This document shows, in pieces, positions 29,752 to 38,593 of a stretch of DNA of 46,819 nt (position 1 is the stretch's first letter; the number at the start of each line of letters is the position of its first letter). A program made the translations under genes and the position numbers. Below the pieces are notes generated by a model. It did no database searches, was not told the origin of the DNA, and saw nothing but the letters and a program-made list of their open reading frames with translations. The stretch is from a virus, in the IMG/VR virus record IMGVR_UViG_3300032893_000090, positions 1-46,819 of that record; one strand, written 5' to 3'.

Positions 29752-31404
29752 TCAATACCGGGTCGCTATGTAGTCATCCAAAGGCGGCTCGGTTGCTCCC
29801 TGGACAATCGCATCATTGAGGCGCGCGGTCGTCGCGTGCTCCTGATAGACGCTGATGATGCGCTTGGTCTTTTCTTCTGATTGCGTCAGCCGCGGGCAGA
29901 TTTCATATCCGATGCGCGCGGCGATCGCCTCGCACAGCATCGGTCCCATTTTCGAAACATCGGTGATGTCGGCGACGAACCGAAAGGCGATCGGCCCGAC
30001 TTCAATCGAGCGAAAGAATTCGCCCTCATATTCCCAATCATCATATTGGAGGTTGGTCGGCGAGCCGAGATAGGACGATTGCCCGGCCTTCGGATCGCGC
30101 GGTGCTGTGCGCAGAAAACCCGCTGGCAAGCGGTAGACGCTGCGCGGGTACGATGCGGAGAGCGGGCCGATCGCTACCGGATAGGTGATCGTGACCGGGA
30201 CAAGGTTCACGCCATTGGGGAATAGCGAGCTATCGCCAACGAGCAGCCAGAGTGAGTTGCCGCCGCCGAGCGTGAAAACCGTTGTCCATGGATTGAGAAC
30301 GCCCGTGTTCGTCCAGAAGCCCGTTGTCTTGGTCGGATCATTGCCCAGGTTGCCGCTGCCGATCGAGGAATAGATCGAGCCATCAGAGCCGCCAACGAGT
30401 TGCCCGGCCGAGTATGTGGTGAGTGCGCTCCACAGCGCCGGCGCACTTGCCGGGCTATTGTTCACGTTGAAATTGATCAGCGACATATAGATTGTGCCGC
30501 CGGTAATGGCCACCCAAAATGTCGATGCAGCCGCGTTCGGATAGTTGTCCGAATTGTTGTTCTGGATCGAAAGATACTGCACCGCGTTGAACATGACCAC
30601 GTTGCCGAGCGCATACACCGTGCTCGAGGACCATTCGACCACCGGGCTGGTCTGTATCGGCGGGATGGGCGTGGTGGACGGGACCGGCTGTGATTGCAGG
30701 ATCAGCGTCGGGACGAGCGCCCATTTGCTCGGATTGGAAATCGGCGCGTTGTTGAGATTGCTGTTCACCAGCGAGGCGTAGACATTCCCATCGGTGTAGA
30801 GAACGCCCTGGCCCTGGCTGTAGGTCGTGAGGCTGCTCCATGCCGGGAACTGCTGCACCACATCGTTGACCTTGTAGGTCGTCGTCGCAATCCACTGGTT
30901 CGAGAGTGACGGATCGACCGCGTTCGAATTGGCCAGCGAGCGGTAGACCTTGAATGTGCCGTCACCCGCCTGAATGTAAACGAGCTCGCCGTTGAAATAG
31001 GTCGTGCTGCTGTCGTAGAGCGGGACCGTCATCGGGCCGAAATATTCGTCCCAGGTATTCGAAAGCAGCGGATTGTTTCCGAGGTTGGTCGGCTGGTTCG
31101 ACTGCCAGAGCGTGCCATACTGATCTTGGACGATCGAGCCTTTGAAGTAAGTCACCGTCGAAACCCACATCGTCGGGCTCAACAGCGCCGTGTTGCTGTC
31201 GATCGGCCGCAGGATCGCCTCTTTGATCGCCACGCGCCACGTGTTGCGTTGGAGCTCGGCCATCCGCAATTTGTCGTAGCAGGACGAAATTTCGAAGGCG
31301 TTAGTGCTCTGTTCGGCAAAGCCCTGCGTCGCGTCAATCTGCGTCGCCCCGCAATGCTGCAAAGCGCGATTTGCGATGTCTACGGGGGTCAAATATCCGG
31401 CCAT
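29752..31404 (-). CDS. Tail tubular protein A-like with CBM-like repeats
   Basis: 550 aa. The N-terminal VDIANRALQHCGATQI and the C-terminal helices (ICPRLTQSEEKTKRIISVYQ) are those of gp11-like tail adaptor proteins, which are normally near 200 residues. Between them lie about five repeated modules with the pattern W/x-x-x-TY-x-x-G-x-x-V ... W (WVSTVTYFKGSIV, STTYFNGELV, LTTYSQGQGV, STVYALGNVV, LTTYSAGQLV), like CBM5/12 chitin-binding folds. The insert may bind host surface sugar. Confidence 0.75.
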   Translation of the reverse strand: MAGYLTPVDIANRALQHCGATQIDATQGFAEQSTNAFEISSCYDKLRMAELQRNTWRVAIKEAILRPIDSNTALLSPTMWVSTVTYFKGSIVQDQYGTLWQSNQPTNLGNNPLLSNTWDEYFGPMTVPLYDSSTTYFNGELVYIQAGDGTFKVYRSLANSNAVDPSLSNQWIATTTYKVNDVVQQFPAWSSLTTYSQGQGVLYTDGNVYASLVNSNLNNAPISNPSKWALVPTLILQSQPVPSTTPIPPIQTSPVVEWSSSTVYALGNVVMFNAVQYLSIQNNNSDNYPNAAASTFWVAITGGTIYMSLINFNVNNSPASAPALWSALTTYSAGQLVGGSDGSIYSSIGSGNLGNDPTKTTGFWTNTGVLNPWTTVFTLGGGNSLWLLVGDSSLFPNGVNLVPVTITYPVAIGPLSASYPRSVYRLPAGFLRTAPRDPKAGQSSYLGSPTNLQYDDWEYEGEFFRSIEVGPIAFRFVADITDVSKMGPMLCEAIAARIGYEICPRLTQSEEKTKRIISVYQEHATTARLNDAIVQGATEPPLDDYIATRY

Positions 31405-31436
31405 GCCGCAACGTGCGGATCGGGCGCCAGTGTCTC

Positions 31437-31464
31437 AACGTACTGCCTAGCAGGTACGTTTCTG
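31437..31464. promoter_or_regulatory. Back-to-back GTACGTT promoters between tail tube A and the spike
   Basis: Two motif copies overlap head to head. The minus copy is CTAGGCAGTACGTT (31450-31437), 33 bases from the start of tail tube A. The plus copy is CTAGCAGGTACGTTTCTG (31447-31464), 30 bases from the spike start. They share the central CTAG, forming an almost perfect palindrome. Confidence 0.7.
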
Positions 31465-31474
31465 ACCGACTCGG

Positions 31475-31490
31475 GGCAGGGTCACCTGCC
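31475..31490 (+). promoter_or_regulatory. Hairpin over the spike ribosome-binding site
   Basis: GGCAGG-GTCA-CCTGCC, perfect six-pair stem, ends three bases before the ATG at 31494. It contains the only purine-rich stretch available as Shine-Dalgarno, so translation may be restrained. Confidence 0.4.
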
Positions 31491-31493
31491 GCC

Positions 31494-33257
31494 ATGCACA
31501 AGATACTCGCAGCCATGATGGCTTGGGTGTGCCTGGCGATCGCCGCCTACGCACAGACCCCGAATTTTCCGCAGACCCTTCCATCGAACACGGTCGTCGG
31601 CCGGCTCGGGATCTCAGCAGGCCCGACTGAGGCAATTCCGTTTCAGAGCCTTGCCTCGCAATTGGCCCCCTACCTGACGAACCAAACGTTGCTCACGAAA
31701 TGCAACGTGGTCGCGCAGGGAGCGGTCTATTCGGCCGCGGGCGCCACCAATGCCGCGGCGAACACCACCATCATCCAGAGCGTCATCAATACGTGCGGCG
31801 CGATCTACGTGCCCGGCCCGCAGGGTGGCCAGACCTACGACTCAAATGGCGAGCCTACTCAATGCCTCAACGTCAACGCGACACTGGTCTGGACCGCGAC
31901 GCTGGCGGGTGGGGCGGTCGGAGACGGCCCGAGCGTGTCCTGCATCAATAGCAACAACGGCGCTTCGTGCGTCGTGAGCCCGCATGGGGTGATCAAAGGC
32001 TTCTTCGCAAACCTGACGCTGCGCCATTCGCCCAGCCTGAGCCTCACGGCGCACTCGACCTCATCGACCGGCGCCTGCGGCTTCGATGGCGGCTTTCTGC
32101 AATCCGCCGGCTTCATCGAAACGTACAATCTCAACGTTGTGTATAACTACGATAATGCCATTCTCGGGCATGTCGCCATCGGCAATTGGCGCGGCGGTTG
32201 GTCCGGGTATGCAAGCCAAAACGGGTTCTATTGGGCCTGCTCGTTTTCCGCCTGCACTCCCCAATGGAACATGGTCGGCGGAACGCTAGTCAATAACAAC
32301 AATAATGACGGGATTTTGATCCAGTGTCTTTCGACGGTCGGCGGCTCGATCGCCCCGAATGACATTGCCAACGTGAACAGCGTCCTCAACGGTAATTACA
32401 CCGTCGAGGTTGACGGGACCGCATGTAGCGTCGCCAACTTCCGCATTCACGATAGCTTTCTCGGCGAGGGTGCGACCGGACACATTCGCCTAAATTCGGC
32501 GGCCACGAACACCTACGACATCCACGACGTGCTGCTCGAGAGCCCCGGCTTTGCCTGTACGAGCGGATCACCAAACACCAACTGCGGCGGCAATCTCACC
32601 AATTCCGGCTGCGTGTCGGGCGTCGGGATCGGTATCTCGGCAGTCGGAACGGCTCCCGTCGAAATCTCGCACGTGATTTCATACGGGTGCGGCGGCCTCG
32701 CGACCAACGGGATATGGCTCAACGGCCCCACCCGCTGGTCGATCATGAACAGCGAAATGGTGAGCTACGGCGGGCCTGGCTATCGCCTGACAACCGGGAC
32801 CGGAACCTTCATCGGGAATAAGGCGGTCAACAATATCACCAACGGCGGCAGCGCCGGGGTGGGCGTGTTCGTTGACAGCACCGTGACCCTGGTCACGACG
32901 GAAGGCAACATTATCACCGGCAACACAACGGACGTGAGCGCGAGCGGCGCGCAATTCAGCGGGACCACAGTCACGGGTGCCTCCGTGAGCACCGGCGGAT
33001 CTGGCTGCACGAACGGCGCGCAATCGTTCGTCATCGCGGGCGGTGTTGGCGTCGTGAACTTGACCGCCTCATTTAGCGGAACCGTAACCGGCAATGCACT
33101 GAGCGGCACACTGACTATGACAGGCGGCGGCAATTATAACTGGACGCCCAAGATCGGCGCGACTGCTGTCGGCGGTAGCTGTTCGGTTGCCCCGACGGTC
33201 AACATCCGCCGGAACAACACCGATCTCTGCACCGGCAACACGACCTGCTTTTGGTGA
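31494..33257 (+). CDS. Secreted beta-helix spike-like protein on the opposite strand
   Basis: 587 aa from MHKI. A clear Sec signal peptide (MHKILAAMMAWVCLAIAAYA, cleavage after AYA) is followed by a segment typical of phage tail proteins (NTVVGRLGISAGPTEAIPFQ) and a long repetitive beta-helix of the pectate-lyase type (NGIWLNGPTRWSIMNSEMVS and similar turns). About eighteen cysteines suit an oxidising compartment. It has its own promoter and runs against the late operon, so it could be a spike or a lysogenic-conversion exoprotein. The upstream in-frame ATG at 31371 lies before the promoter and is rejected. Confidence 0.75.
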   Translation: MHKILAAMMAWVCLAIAAYAQTPNFPQTLPSNTVVGRLGISAGPTEAIPFQSLASQLAPYLTNQTLLTKCNVVAQGAVYSAAGATNAAANTTIIQSVINTCGAIYVPGPQGGQTYDSNGEPTQCLNVNATLVWTATLAGGAVGDGPSVSCINSNNGASCVVSPHGVIKGFFANLTLRHSPSLSLTAHSTSSTGACGFDGGFLQSAGFIETYNLNVVYNYDNAILGHVAIGNWRGGWSGYASQNGFYWACSFSACTPQWNMVGGTLVNNNNNDGILIQCLSTVGGSIAPNDIANVNSVLNGNYTVEVDGTACSVANFRIHDSFLGEGATGHIRLNSAATNTYDIHDVLLESPGFACTSGSPNTNCGGNLTNSGCVSGVGIGISAVGTAPVEISHVISYGCGGLATNGIWLNGPTRWSIMNSEMVSYGGPGYRLTTGTGTFIGNKAVNNITNGGSAGVGVFVDSTVTLVTTEGNIITGNTTDVSASGAQFSGTTVTGASVSTGGSGCTNGAQSFVIAGGVGVVNLTASFSGTVTGNALSGTLTMTGGGNYNWTPKIGATAVGGSCSVAPTVNIRRNNTDLCTGNTTCFW

Positions 33258-34544
33258 TCACCAGCTTTTAAGCTGACCAAACGAGGCGAAGAACGGCATA
33301 AAGTGTATGTCGGTACTCACAACGATCGGCACCGGATTGCCGATCCCGGGATCGTTCCACCACAAATTGAACCGCGCCTGCGCGTGGGTCTGCCGCGGCT
33401 GAATATCGAACCACGGCAGCGGGACCGTTCCAGCAAGCGGCGGGAGCGCAGCCAGGTCTACTTGCGTCCAAGCCAGATCGCGGCGCTGCCATCGCGCGGG
33501 CACGCTGAAAGGCGCATCGGGCGCCGGCTGTGAGAATGTGGTCGGGACCGGCGGCGGCGGCGTAAATGACCAATCATTCGGCTGGAGTCGCACCGCCTTG
33601 TTGATGTGGAATGGAGGATCGAGCGGCGTTGGCGTGGGTTGCTGTGTCGAGATCGCGTCCATCTGCCCCCAATCGGGCAGTGCGCGCTTGACCGGCTTGA
33701 CCACCCAATCGGCGAATGGGAAGCCGACGAATGGTGTGGTCACCTGCGGGAAATTCTCAAGCTGGTTCCACTGATCGACGCGCGCCGCCTTCCTGGGCGC
33801 AATGTCGAATGAATTTCCGACGAAGGGCGTCGGCGGTTGGAGCCCAGGCGAGTCCCATCCCGGAACAATCTGCCGCTGGCGCGGGATGATGTCGAATGGT
33901 TGATCAATTTCATAAACAGTCGCAGCAGCCGCAGCCGCCTTGATCGAAACGCCAAGCGCGTCCCAGGCACCAGATAAACTGAGAGCAGCCGTCATCGTCA
34001 CGGACGACGCGCCGGCCGCGCGATTGCCGGCGTAGTTAGCTGCTCCGCTGATAAATGTTTGTGTCTGATTGGTGCTGGAAATACGACGAAGGCCGTTATA
34101 GAACTCTCCGACCACCATATCGTTAGTAGCACTGGTAACAGAAACCGAGGCAGTGGTGCTGGAGCCGTTGGCCGTCGTTAGATTATAAAATGTAGTCGTG
34201 CCACCAGTTTGATCGGCCCCGGTGACCGATAGGCAGTCTACTTCAAGAGAAGCCGCGCCACTGGCGCCGGTAAAGGTGAGGGCCAAAGTTTTGGCCCCGC
34301 TGGTAGGAGCAACCAGACCCAGCAATTGGGTATAAAGCTGGCCGTCATTATAGATCGAGCCAATGGCAGTTAGAGACGTGCCGTTCCAGGTCCCGCTGAT
34401 GGCGGTGACAGTAGTGGAGCTTAGAGCAGTGGCCCAAACCAGCAGCGCCATATTGCTGCCGGAACCAACGGTGATTGGCGTGCCGCTGTAGGAGGAACCA
34501 GTGCCGGAGCTATCTTCCCCATGGTTGTCAAAGGCGACTGCCAT
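33258..34544 (-). CDS. Virion protein with beta-sandwich N-terminus
   Basis: 428 aa. Residues 1-210 are serine/threonine/glycine-rich beta strands (SGTPITVGSGSNMALLVWAT), like receptor-binding or decoration jelly rolls. Residues 215-420 contain repeated units with proline, tryptophan and aromatic residues (PFDIIPRQRQIVPGWD, FDIAPRKAARVDQW, FHINKAVRLQPNDW, FDIQPRQTHAQARF). Probably a minor virion or tail-fibre protein. Its stop codon touches that of the converging spike gene (TGATCA). Confidence 0.65.
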   Translation of the reverse strand: MAVAFDNHGEDSSGTGSSYSGTPITVGSGSNMALLVWATALSSTTVTAISGTWNGTSLTAIGSIYNDGQLYTQLLGLVAPTSGAKTLALTFTGASGAASLEVDCLSVTGADQTGGTTTFYNLTTANGSSTTASVSVTSATNDMVVGEFYNGLRRISSTNQTQTFISGAANYAGNRAAGASSVTMTAALSLSGAWDALGVSIKAAAAAATVYEIDQPFDIIPRQRQIVPGWDSPGLQPPTPFVGNSFDIAPRKAARVDQWNQLENFPQVTTPFVGFPFADWVVKPVKRALPDWGQMDAISTQQPTPTPLDPPFHINKAVRLQPNDWSFTPPPPVPTTFSQPAPDAPFSVPARWQRRDLAWTQVDLAALPPLAGTVPLPWFDIQPRQTHAQARFNLWWNDPGIGNPVPIVVSTDIHFMPFFASFGQLKSW

Positions 34545-34552
34545 GGGCGGCC

Positions 34553-35005
34553 TCAGTTAATTGTCGCGATGAAAGCCTGTATCGCTGATTGGAGTCCGGC
34601 GGTCTGAGCGGGCGTGAATTGCGTCGCCGCGCGCGTTCCATCCGCATTGAACGAAAATGCCTGAATGAAATTCCCGGTGTCTTTCGGGAAGTTGGCAACG
34701 ATCCAATTGACGATCGCACGAGCGGCGTTGACCGCGGTCGTGATGTCAGTCGTCAACGTGCCGGAGTAGCCTGGAAGCTCCTGGGAAGCAAAGGCATTAA
34801 GCCCCTGCGTCGTCGCCCAGGAATTAAGGGCGGTCGTGCAATTGTTGATCGCGTCGATGATCGAGAATGCATAGTTGCTGTCGATGTTGTTCGACTGCAT
34901 GAAGGTTAGAGAATTCTGTGCTGCGGCCTTCGTCTGCTGGCAGAGCGCGAGAATTTCAAAGACCACCATCGAGAGCGGAGTTTGTGAGCTCGCCGGGATT
35001 GCCAT
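34553..35005 (-). CDS. Hypothetical virion-region protein
   Basis: 150 aa, helical, alanine/threonine-rich (TAVNAARAIVNWIVANFPKD). The ATG at 35005 overlaps the upstream stop (TGATG). It lies in the run of small late genes between capsid and tail tube A; a structural or chaperone role is likely. Confidence 0.6.
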   Translation of the reverse strand: MAIPASSQTPLSMVVFEILALCQQTKAAAQNSLTFMQSNNIDSNYAFSIIDAINNCTTALNSWATTQGLNAFASQELPGYSGTLTTDITTAVNAARAIVNWIVANFPKDTGNFIQAFSFNADGTRAATQFTPAQTAGLQSAIQAFIATIN

Positions 35006-35367
35006 CACACGCCTTCCATTTCCTTACGCTTTGCTTCCAGCTTCTCGGCGATAATCTGTTCGACCAGCTTGAACACACGCGCGCTATTGGCAATCTCGAG
35101 CTCGCGCATCGCGCGGACTTTCTGCTGCTCGGAGCTCATATTTTCAGGGGGCGTCTGTAAGTCGGCGAGGAAGGGCCAAACTCCGGCATTCGGCTGCGGG
35201 GGAAGGCCAAAGTCGATCGAGCGCTCGCAGATCGCCTCATCGGTTGCGACTATGCGCAGGATGAACGCCCGATTTGTCTGCGCACTCTTGGCGTGGATCA
35301 ACGATAGCTCGAGCGCTTCGATTTCATGCGCGAGCTCGCCGATGCGTTTGGCACGGCTCAAGTCCAT
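35005..35367 (-). CDS. Helical late-region protein
   Basis: 120 aa. Two charged helical parts (AKRIGELAHEIEALELSLIH; MRELEIANSARVFKLVEQII) flank a proline-rich loop. ATG overlaps the stop of the zinc-finger gene upstream. Function unknown. Confidence 0.6.
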   Translation of the reverse strand: MDLSRAKRIGELAHEIEALELSLIHAKSAQTNRAFILRIVATDEAICERSIDFGLPPQPNAGVWPFLADLQTPPENMSSEQQKVRAMRELEIANSARVFKLVEQIIAEKLEAKRKEMEGV

Positions 35368-35732
35368 CAGTAGAACCTATTTGTCTGGAAGCCATCGGGC
35401 GCGCGCATCGGTTGCCACTTCCCTTCCATCGCATCGACCATTTTGACAAACAGGTCGCGGTCGGCCTTTTCCTCATCATCCAAGCGCTTCTCAATGTGAT
35501 AGCAGCCCTTGCCGACACAATTCTTGCAGATCAGGTTGTTGCAGACGGTGCAACGGCCACCCAGGTCCTCCGGGGCGGCCGGCTTGAACGTGACAGGATC
35601 GCAGCAGAACGTGACGGCGTTACAGTGCTGGCACGTAAAGGTCTGTGCCTCCATGACCGGGCGGTCGTGGTTGTAGTCCGCCCGGATGGTGTAGCCGCCA
35701 AGGTCCCCGCGGTTCGTGATGATGCCGATCAT
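35367..35732 (-). CDS. Zinc-finger late-region protein
   Basis: 121 aa. Eight or more cysteines and histidines form two treble-clef-like knuckles: CQHC (34-37) and CC (43-44), then CTVC (61-64), CKNC (69-72) and GCYH. The C-terminus is a charged helix. This size and spacing are seen in phage zinc-binding proteins of virion regions. Role unknown. ATGA overlap with the upstream gene. Confidence 0.65.
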   Translation of the reverse strand: MIGIITNRGDLGGYTIRADYNHDRPVMEAQTFTCQHCNAVTFCCDPVTFKPAAPEDLGGRCTVCNNLICKNCVGKGCYHIEKRLDDEEKADRDLFVKMVDAMEGKWQPMRAPDGFQTNRFY

Positions 35733-36217
35733 TCAATGCAATATTCCTGCATCTGCGCGGTGGAGACGTATGTCGGCGACTTGGCGCGGCCAACGATGCC
35801 GGCCAGGTTCGTCGCCGGGATCACAAGCGGCTGGGTCTGGTTGGGCGACTGGTTGGCAAACCAGCGCTGGGATTGCTGTTGGTTGGTCGGGAACGCAAGC
35901 AGCGTCGAGGCCGCGGTAACAGTCGGTTCGGCCGTATAGTTCACGGTGTAGGTAAGCAGTGCGGCCGCGTCGGCCTCCGGTGAGGTCGGGGTTGCTGACG
36001 TGCCCGTGCCGGCCGCCGTCATCTTCGACCAATCCCAAAGGATCTGGCAGTTGGTCGCATTGAGCGATCCATCCGCGCCCACGAAGATTTCGTCAATCCA
36101 GCCGCGGCGCAACGTGGTGGCGCCGGTCGCCGCATTGATGCCGATCAGCGTCTTGAACGAGCTCGTAAGGCTTTGCTCGGTGCCGGCGAGGGTATTGCTA
36201 ACTGCGTATCGCGGCAT
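35729..36217 (-). CDS. Small virion protein
   Basis: 162 aa, beta-rich and threonine/alanine-rich (LLTYTVNYTAEPTVTAASTL). Contains RRGWIDEIFVGADGSLNATN. Looks like a head decoration or tail structural protein in composition and place. No family recognised. Confidence 0.6.
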   Translation of the reverse strand: MPRYAVSNTLAGTEQSLTSSFKTLIGINAATGATTLRRGWIDEIFVGADGSLNATNCQILWDWSKMTAAGTGTSATPTSPEADAAALLTYTVNYTAEPTVTAASTLLAFPTNQQQSQRWFANQSPNQTQPLVIPATNLAGIVGRAKSPTYVSTAQMQEYCIE

Positions 36218-36226
36218 TTCGTTCTC

Positions 36227-36742
36227 CTATCCGGCCAGCGCTTTGAGCTTGCTCATCCGATCGTGGTAATCGTTCCACTTGTCGTTGAGCTCGCCCTCAC
36301 GATTGTTCAGCGCCTCGACGCGGGCCGCCATGGCAACCTCGGCCTGCGTTGTTGCTTTCTCGCGCTGCTTCATGTGCTCATCGCGCGCGTCGAGTTCTTT
36401 CTCGCGCGTCCCGATGGCGTACTCGCGGCGGGCGAGATCGGTGTCCCGATCGGTCAATTCCTTGACGCGGCTGGCGTGCGCCTGATGCTGCTTGCTGAGC
36501 TCATCCTGCGCCTGCTGCATTTCATAGCGACGGGCCGCGGTGTTCTTCTCGAAATCGGCGCGCTCTTTCTCGAGAGCGGTGCTGGCCGCAACCAGCTTCT
36601 CGTAGCGCGCCTGGATGTCGTCGGCCTGCGCCTTGAGATCGGCGAGCCGCTTCGCACAGGCGTCCTTGTCCGCAATCAACGCGATCAGCGCGAAGACGGC
36701 GCTTGTCTCTGAGGGCGGGAGTGGAGGGGTCATGGTCATCAT
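36227..36742 (-). CDS. Long coiled-coil late protein
   Basis: 171 aa. A short hydrophobic segment (about 14-24, VFALIALIADK) is followed by continuous coiled coil to the end (ARREYAIGTREKELDARDEH). The ATG at 36742 overlaps the upstream stop (TGATGATG). It may be an internal scaffold or adaptor. Confidence 0.65.
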   Translation of the reverse strand: MMTMTPPLPPSETSAVFALIALIADKDACAKRLADLKAQADDIQARYEKLVAASTALEKERADFEKNTAARRYEMQQAQDELSKQHQAHASRVKELTDRDTDLARREYAIGTREKELDARDEHMKQREKATTQAEVAMAARVEALNNREGELNDKWNDYHDRMSKLKALAG

Positions 36743-37053
36743 CAAACGTTGTCCACTGCTGCAACTTTGTAACTCTGCCCCTGCGGGATCGCGACATACT
36801 CGGTCTGGTTCTGGGCGAGCCGATGCTCGGACGTCGTTGCGGTCGGGTTGGTCCCAAACGCCACCGACATGCCGTTGGTCTGTGCATGAAGCCGCACAAA
36901 CTTGGTGTTGGCATTGAATGCGGCCGATTGCGCGCCCGTGCCAATTGTCTGCTCGGCGATCGGCGGCTCGGCCGGCATTTGCCCGGCCTGGCCGTTGGCG
37001 CCGACGAACACTGACATCGCAGCGTATTCGGTGATGTAGAGCGTGCCGGCCAT
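36742..37053 (-). CDS. Small beta-rich virion protein
   Basis: 103 aa. Short beta strands (GTLYITEYAAMSVFVGANGQ; TKFVRLHAQTNGMSVAFGTN) typical of small phage head-decoration or completion proteins. One-base overlaps with both neighbours. No family recognised. Confidence 0.65.
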   Translation of the reverse strand: MAGTLYITEYAAMSVFVGANGQAGQMPAEPPIAEQTIGTGAQSAAFNANTKFVRLHAQTNGMSVAFGTNPTATTSEHRLAQNQTEYVAIPQGQSYKVAAVDNV

Positions 37054-37268
37054 TAGGACTGTACCCCGAGCGATTTAAGCGCGGTCGTGAAGCATTCGGT
37101 GCCGACGCCATTCGCCTTAGCCGAGGCGAGGCACGTCCGATAGAAAGCGATCTCGGCAGCGTTCACAGTCGCCTGCGATGCGCCAGGCACGACGGCAGTC
37201 TGGCGCACCGCTTCCGCAGCGTTCACCACCGCATCGTGTGCCGCCTTGCCCGTCTGGCTCGTACTCAT
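37053..37268 (-). CDS. Small alanine-rich late protein
   Basis: 71 aa, helical (AHDAVVNAAEAVRQTAVVPG), with two cysteines. One-base overlaps on both sides show it belongs to the late operon. Function unknown. Its composition resembles the next gene upstream, so the two may be paralogues. Confidence 0.6.
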   Translation of the reverse strand: MSTSQTGKAAHDAVVNAAEAVRQTAVVPGASQATVNAAEIAFYRTCLASAKANGVGTECFTTALKSLGVQS

Positions 37269-37540
37269 CAGTACCCGATCAAAAGGTTTCCGATTTGACC
37301 CTGTATCGGCCCGTAGTTGCCGAGCGTCCCAAGCGTCTCGCCTTCGGTGTTGCGCGCCGTATTGACCGCAGTCAGATAGGCCACGTCAGCCGCGGCGAGC
37401 GCAGACTGATAAGTCGCAAGCGCGGAAGCGGCATAGCCGGCCGCCGCAAAGGTCGCGAGTGCCGCTGCCTTACTGGTCTGGCGCGTGCCTTCCGCTGCGG
37501 CGACCGCCAGAATGAACGTTCGTTGTGCCGCTGTTGCCAT
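37268..37540 (-). CDS. Small alanine-rich late protein
   Basis: 90 aa. Helical, with AAALATFAAAGYAASALATY and a glycine-rich end. No membrane motif clear enough to call. Starts ten bases after the preceding stop. Function unknown. Confidence 0.6.
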   Translation of the reverse strand: MATAAQRTFILAVAAAEGTRQTSKAAALATFAAAGYAASALATYQSALAAADVAYLTAVNTARNTEGETLGTLGNYGPIQGQIGNLLIGY

Positions 37541-37550
37541 GCGAGAGCAC

Positions 37551-37763
37551 CTATGGAGATAGCCGGGCCGCGATCTGTGCTCGGATCGAAGCCAAGCAGG
37601 AGTCGAGTTGCGTCAGAGTTGTGATCACGGCGCTGTCATACGCCACGGTCACGTTTCCACCATCAGCCGTCGCCGGGGTGGCCTGATTGTGATGATCAGC
37701 CCGATCAGGGATTTTGGCCGCGTTCGGATTGAGGATCGCCGTGAACCACGTGTTGATTGCCAT
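37551..37763 (-). CDS. Small late-region protein
   Basis: 70 aa. NTWFTAILNPNAAKIPDRAD then a beta and helical end (VTVAYDSAVITTLTQLDSCL). The ATG overlaps the stop of the upstream 193-residue gene (TAATG), so the longer frame is not used. Function unknown. Confidence 0.6.
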   Translation of the reverse strand: MAINTWFTAILNPNAAKIPDRADHHNQATPATADGGNVTVAYDSAVITTLTQLDSCLASIRAQIAARLSP

Positions 37764-38344
37764 TAGTCGGCTCCGACGTAATACACTTCTCCCGACACCA
37801 CACCGCCGGCGGTCGCGATCGCGGTCGTCAACTTGATGCCGAGATCGAAGAACCCGCCGGGATCGGTCGTGAACTGCGTTGCGCCGAGGGCGACAAGAAC
37901 CTGCCAAACCGGAAGGTTCTGATAAGCCGGCAAAAACGACGACGTATTCTTGAAAGTGACATCCTGACGGGCAGCGCTGGCCGCCAACGTCACGGCAGAA
38001 CCAAACATCTTGTTGTCCGCCGGGCCGCTGATCTGCACCACCGGGTTCGCAAGCGCATTAAGCGCTTGCTGGGTGCCATCCGTCAGACTGTCCGAGAACA
38101 TGAGCTCGATGTCGCCGGCGCCGGTGGTGATGCTCGGCGAATACAGATACACGCTCTTGATCTTGGCGGTAGTCGGGATACGGCAGAGGCGATAGATCGA
38201 ACCGATCGAGTCGCCGACCACAGCCGTGATCGAGTCCATGACCACGCGAGTGATGCCAGGAGCGCCTTCGCCAACCGCGTTTGCGACAATCGGGCTCGCA
38301 TCGAGGTTGGTGATCGAGAGTGACTTGGTAGTGACGACAGCCAT
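37763..38344 (-). CDS. Head decoration-like virion protein
   Basis: 193 aa, beta-rich with few charged residues (IKSVYLYSPSITTGAGDIEL, GVVSGEVYYVGAD). Together with the 75-residue gene upstream it immediately follows the capsid gene, the usual place of decoration or head-completion proteins. Confidence 0.65.
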   Translation of the reverse strand: MAVVTTKSLSITNLDASPIVANAVGEGAPGITRVVMDSITAVVGDSIGSIYRLCRIPTTAKIKSVYLYSPSITTGAGDIELMFSDSLTDGTQQALNALANPVVQISGPADNKMFGSAVTLAASAARQDVTFKNTSSFLPAYQNLPVWQVLVALGATQFTTDPGGFFDLGIKLTTAIATAGGVVSGEVYYVGAD

Positions 38345-38356
38345 GGCTGTGCTCCG

Positions 38357-38584
38357 TTATGGCCCTGCCGGGGTGATAAAGATTGCATCGCTCTGGATGG
38401 CGCGGGTGATTGCCTCAAGAGCGATCAGAAGGTCTTTCTTCGTGAGGACGTTCGAGTTCTGGTCTGATGTGTTGAACCGGAACTCCATATCCGTGCCGCC
38501 CGTTGGCGTCGCGGTGCCGATCGTGAAATCGGAAACGCGAAACCCGTCCAGGCCGTGATTGATCGCGAGCGAGATCCCAGCCAT
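38357..38584 (-). CDS. Small protein after capsid
   Basis: 75 aa. A beta-rich first half (DGFRVSDFTIGTATPTGGTD) and a helix (KKDLLIALEAITRAI). Located nine bases after the capsid stop. Function unknown; head-related by position. Confidence 0.65.
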   Translation of the reverse strand: MAGISLAINHGLDGFRVSDFTIGTATPTGGTDMEFRFNTSDQNSNVLTKKDLLIALEAITRAIQSDAIFITPAGP

Positions 38585-38593
38585 AGCTACTCC

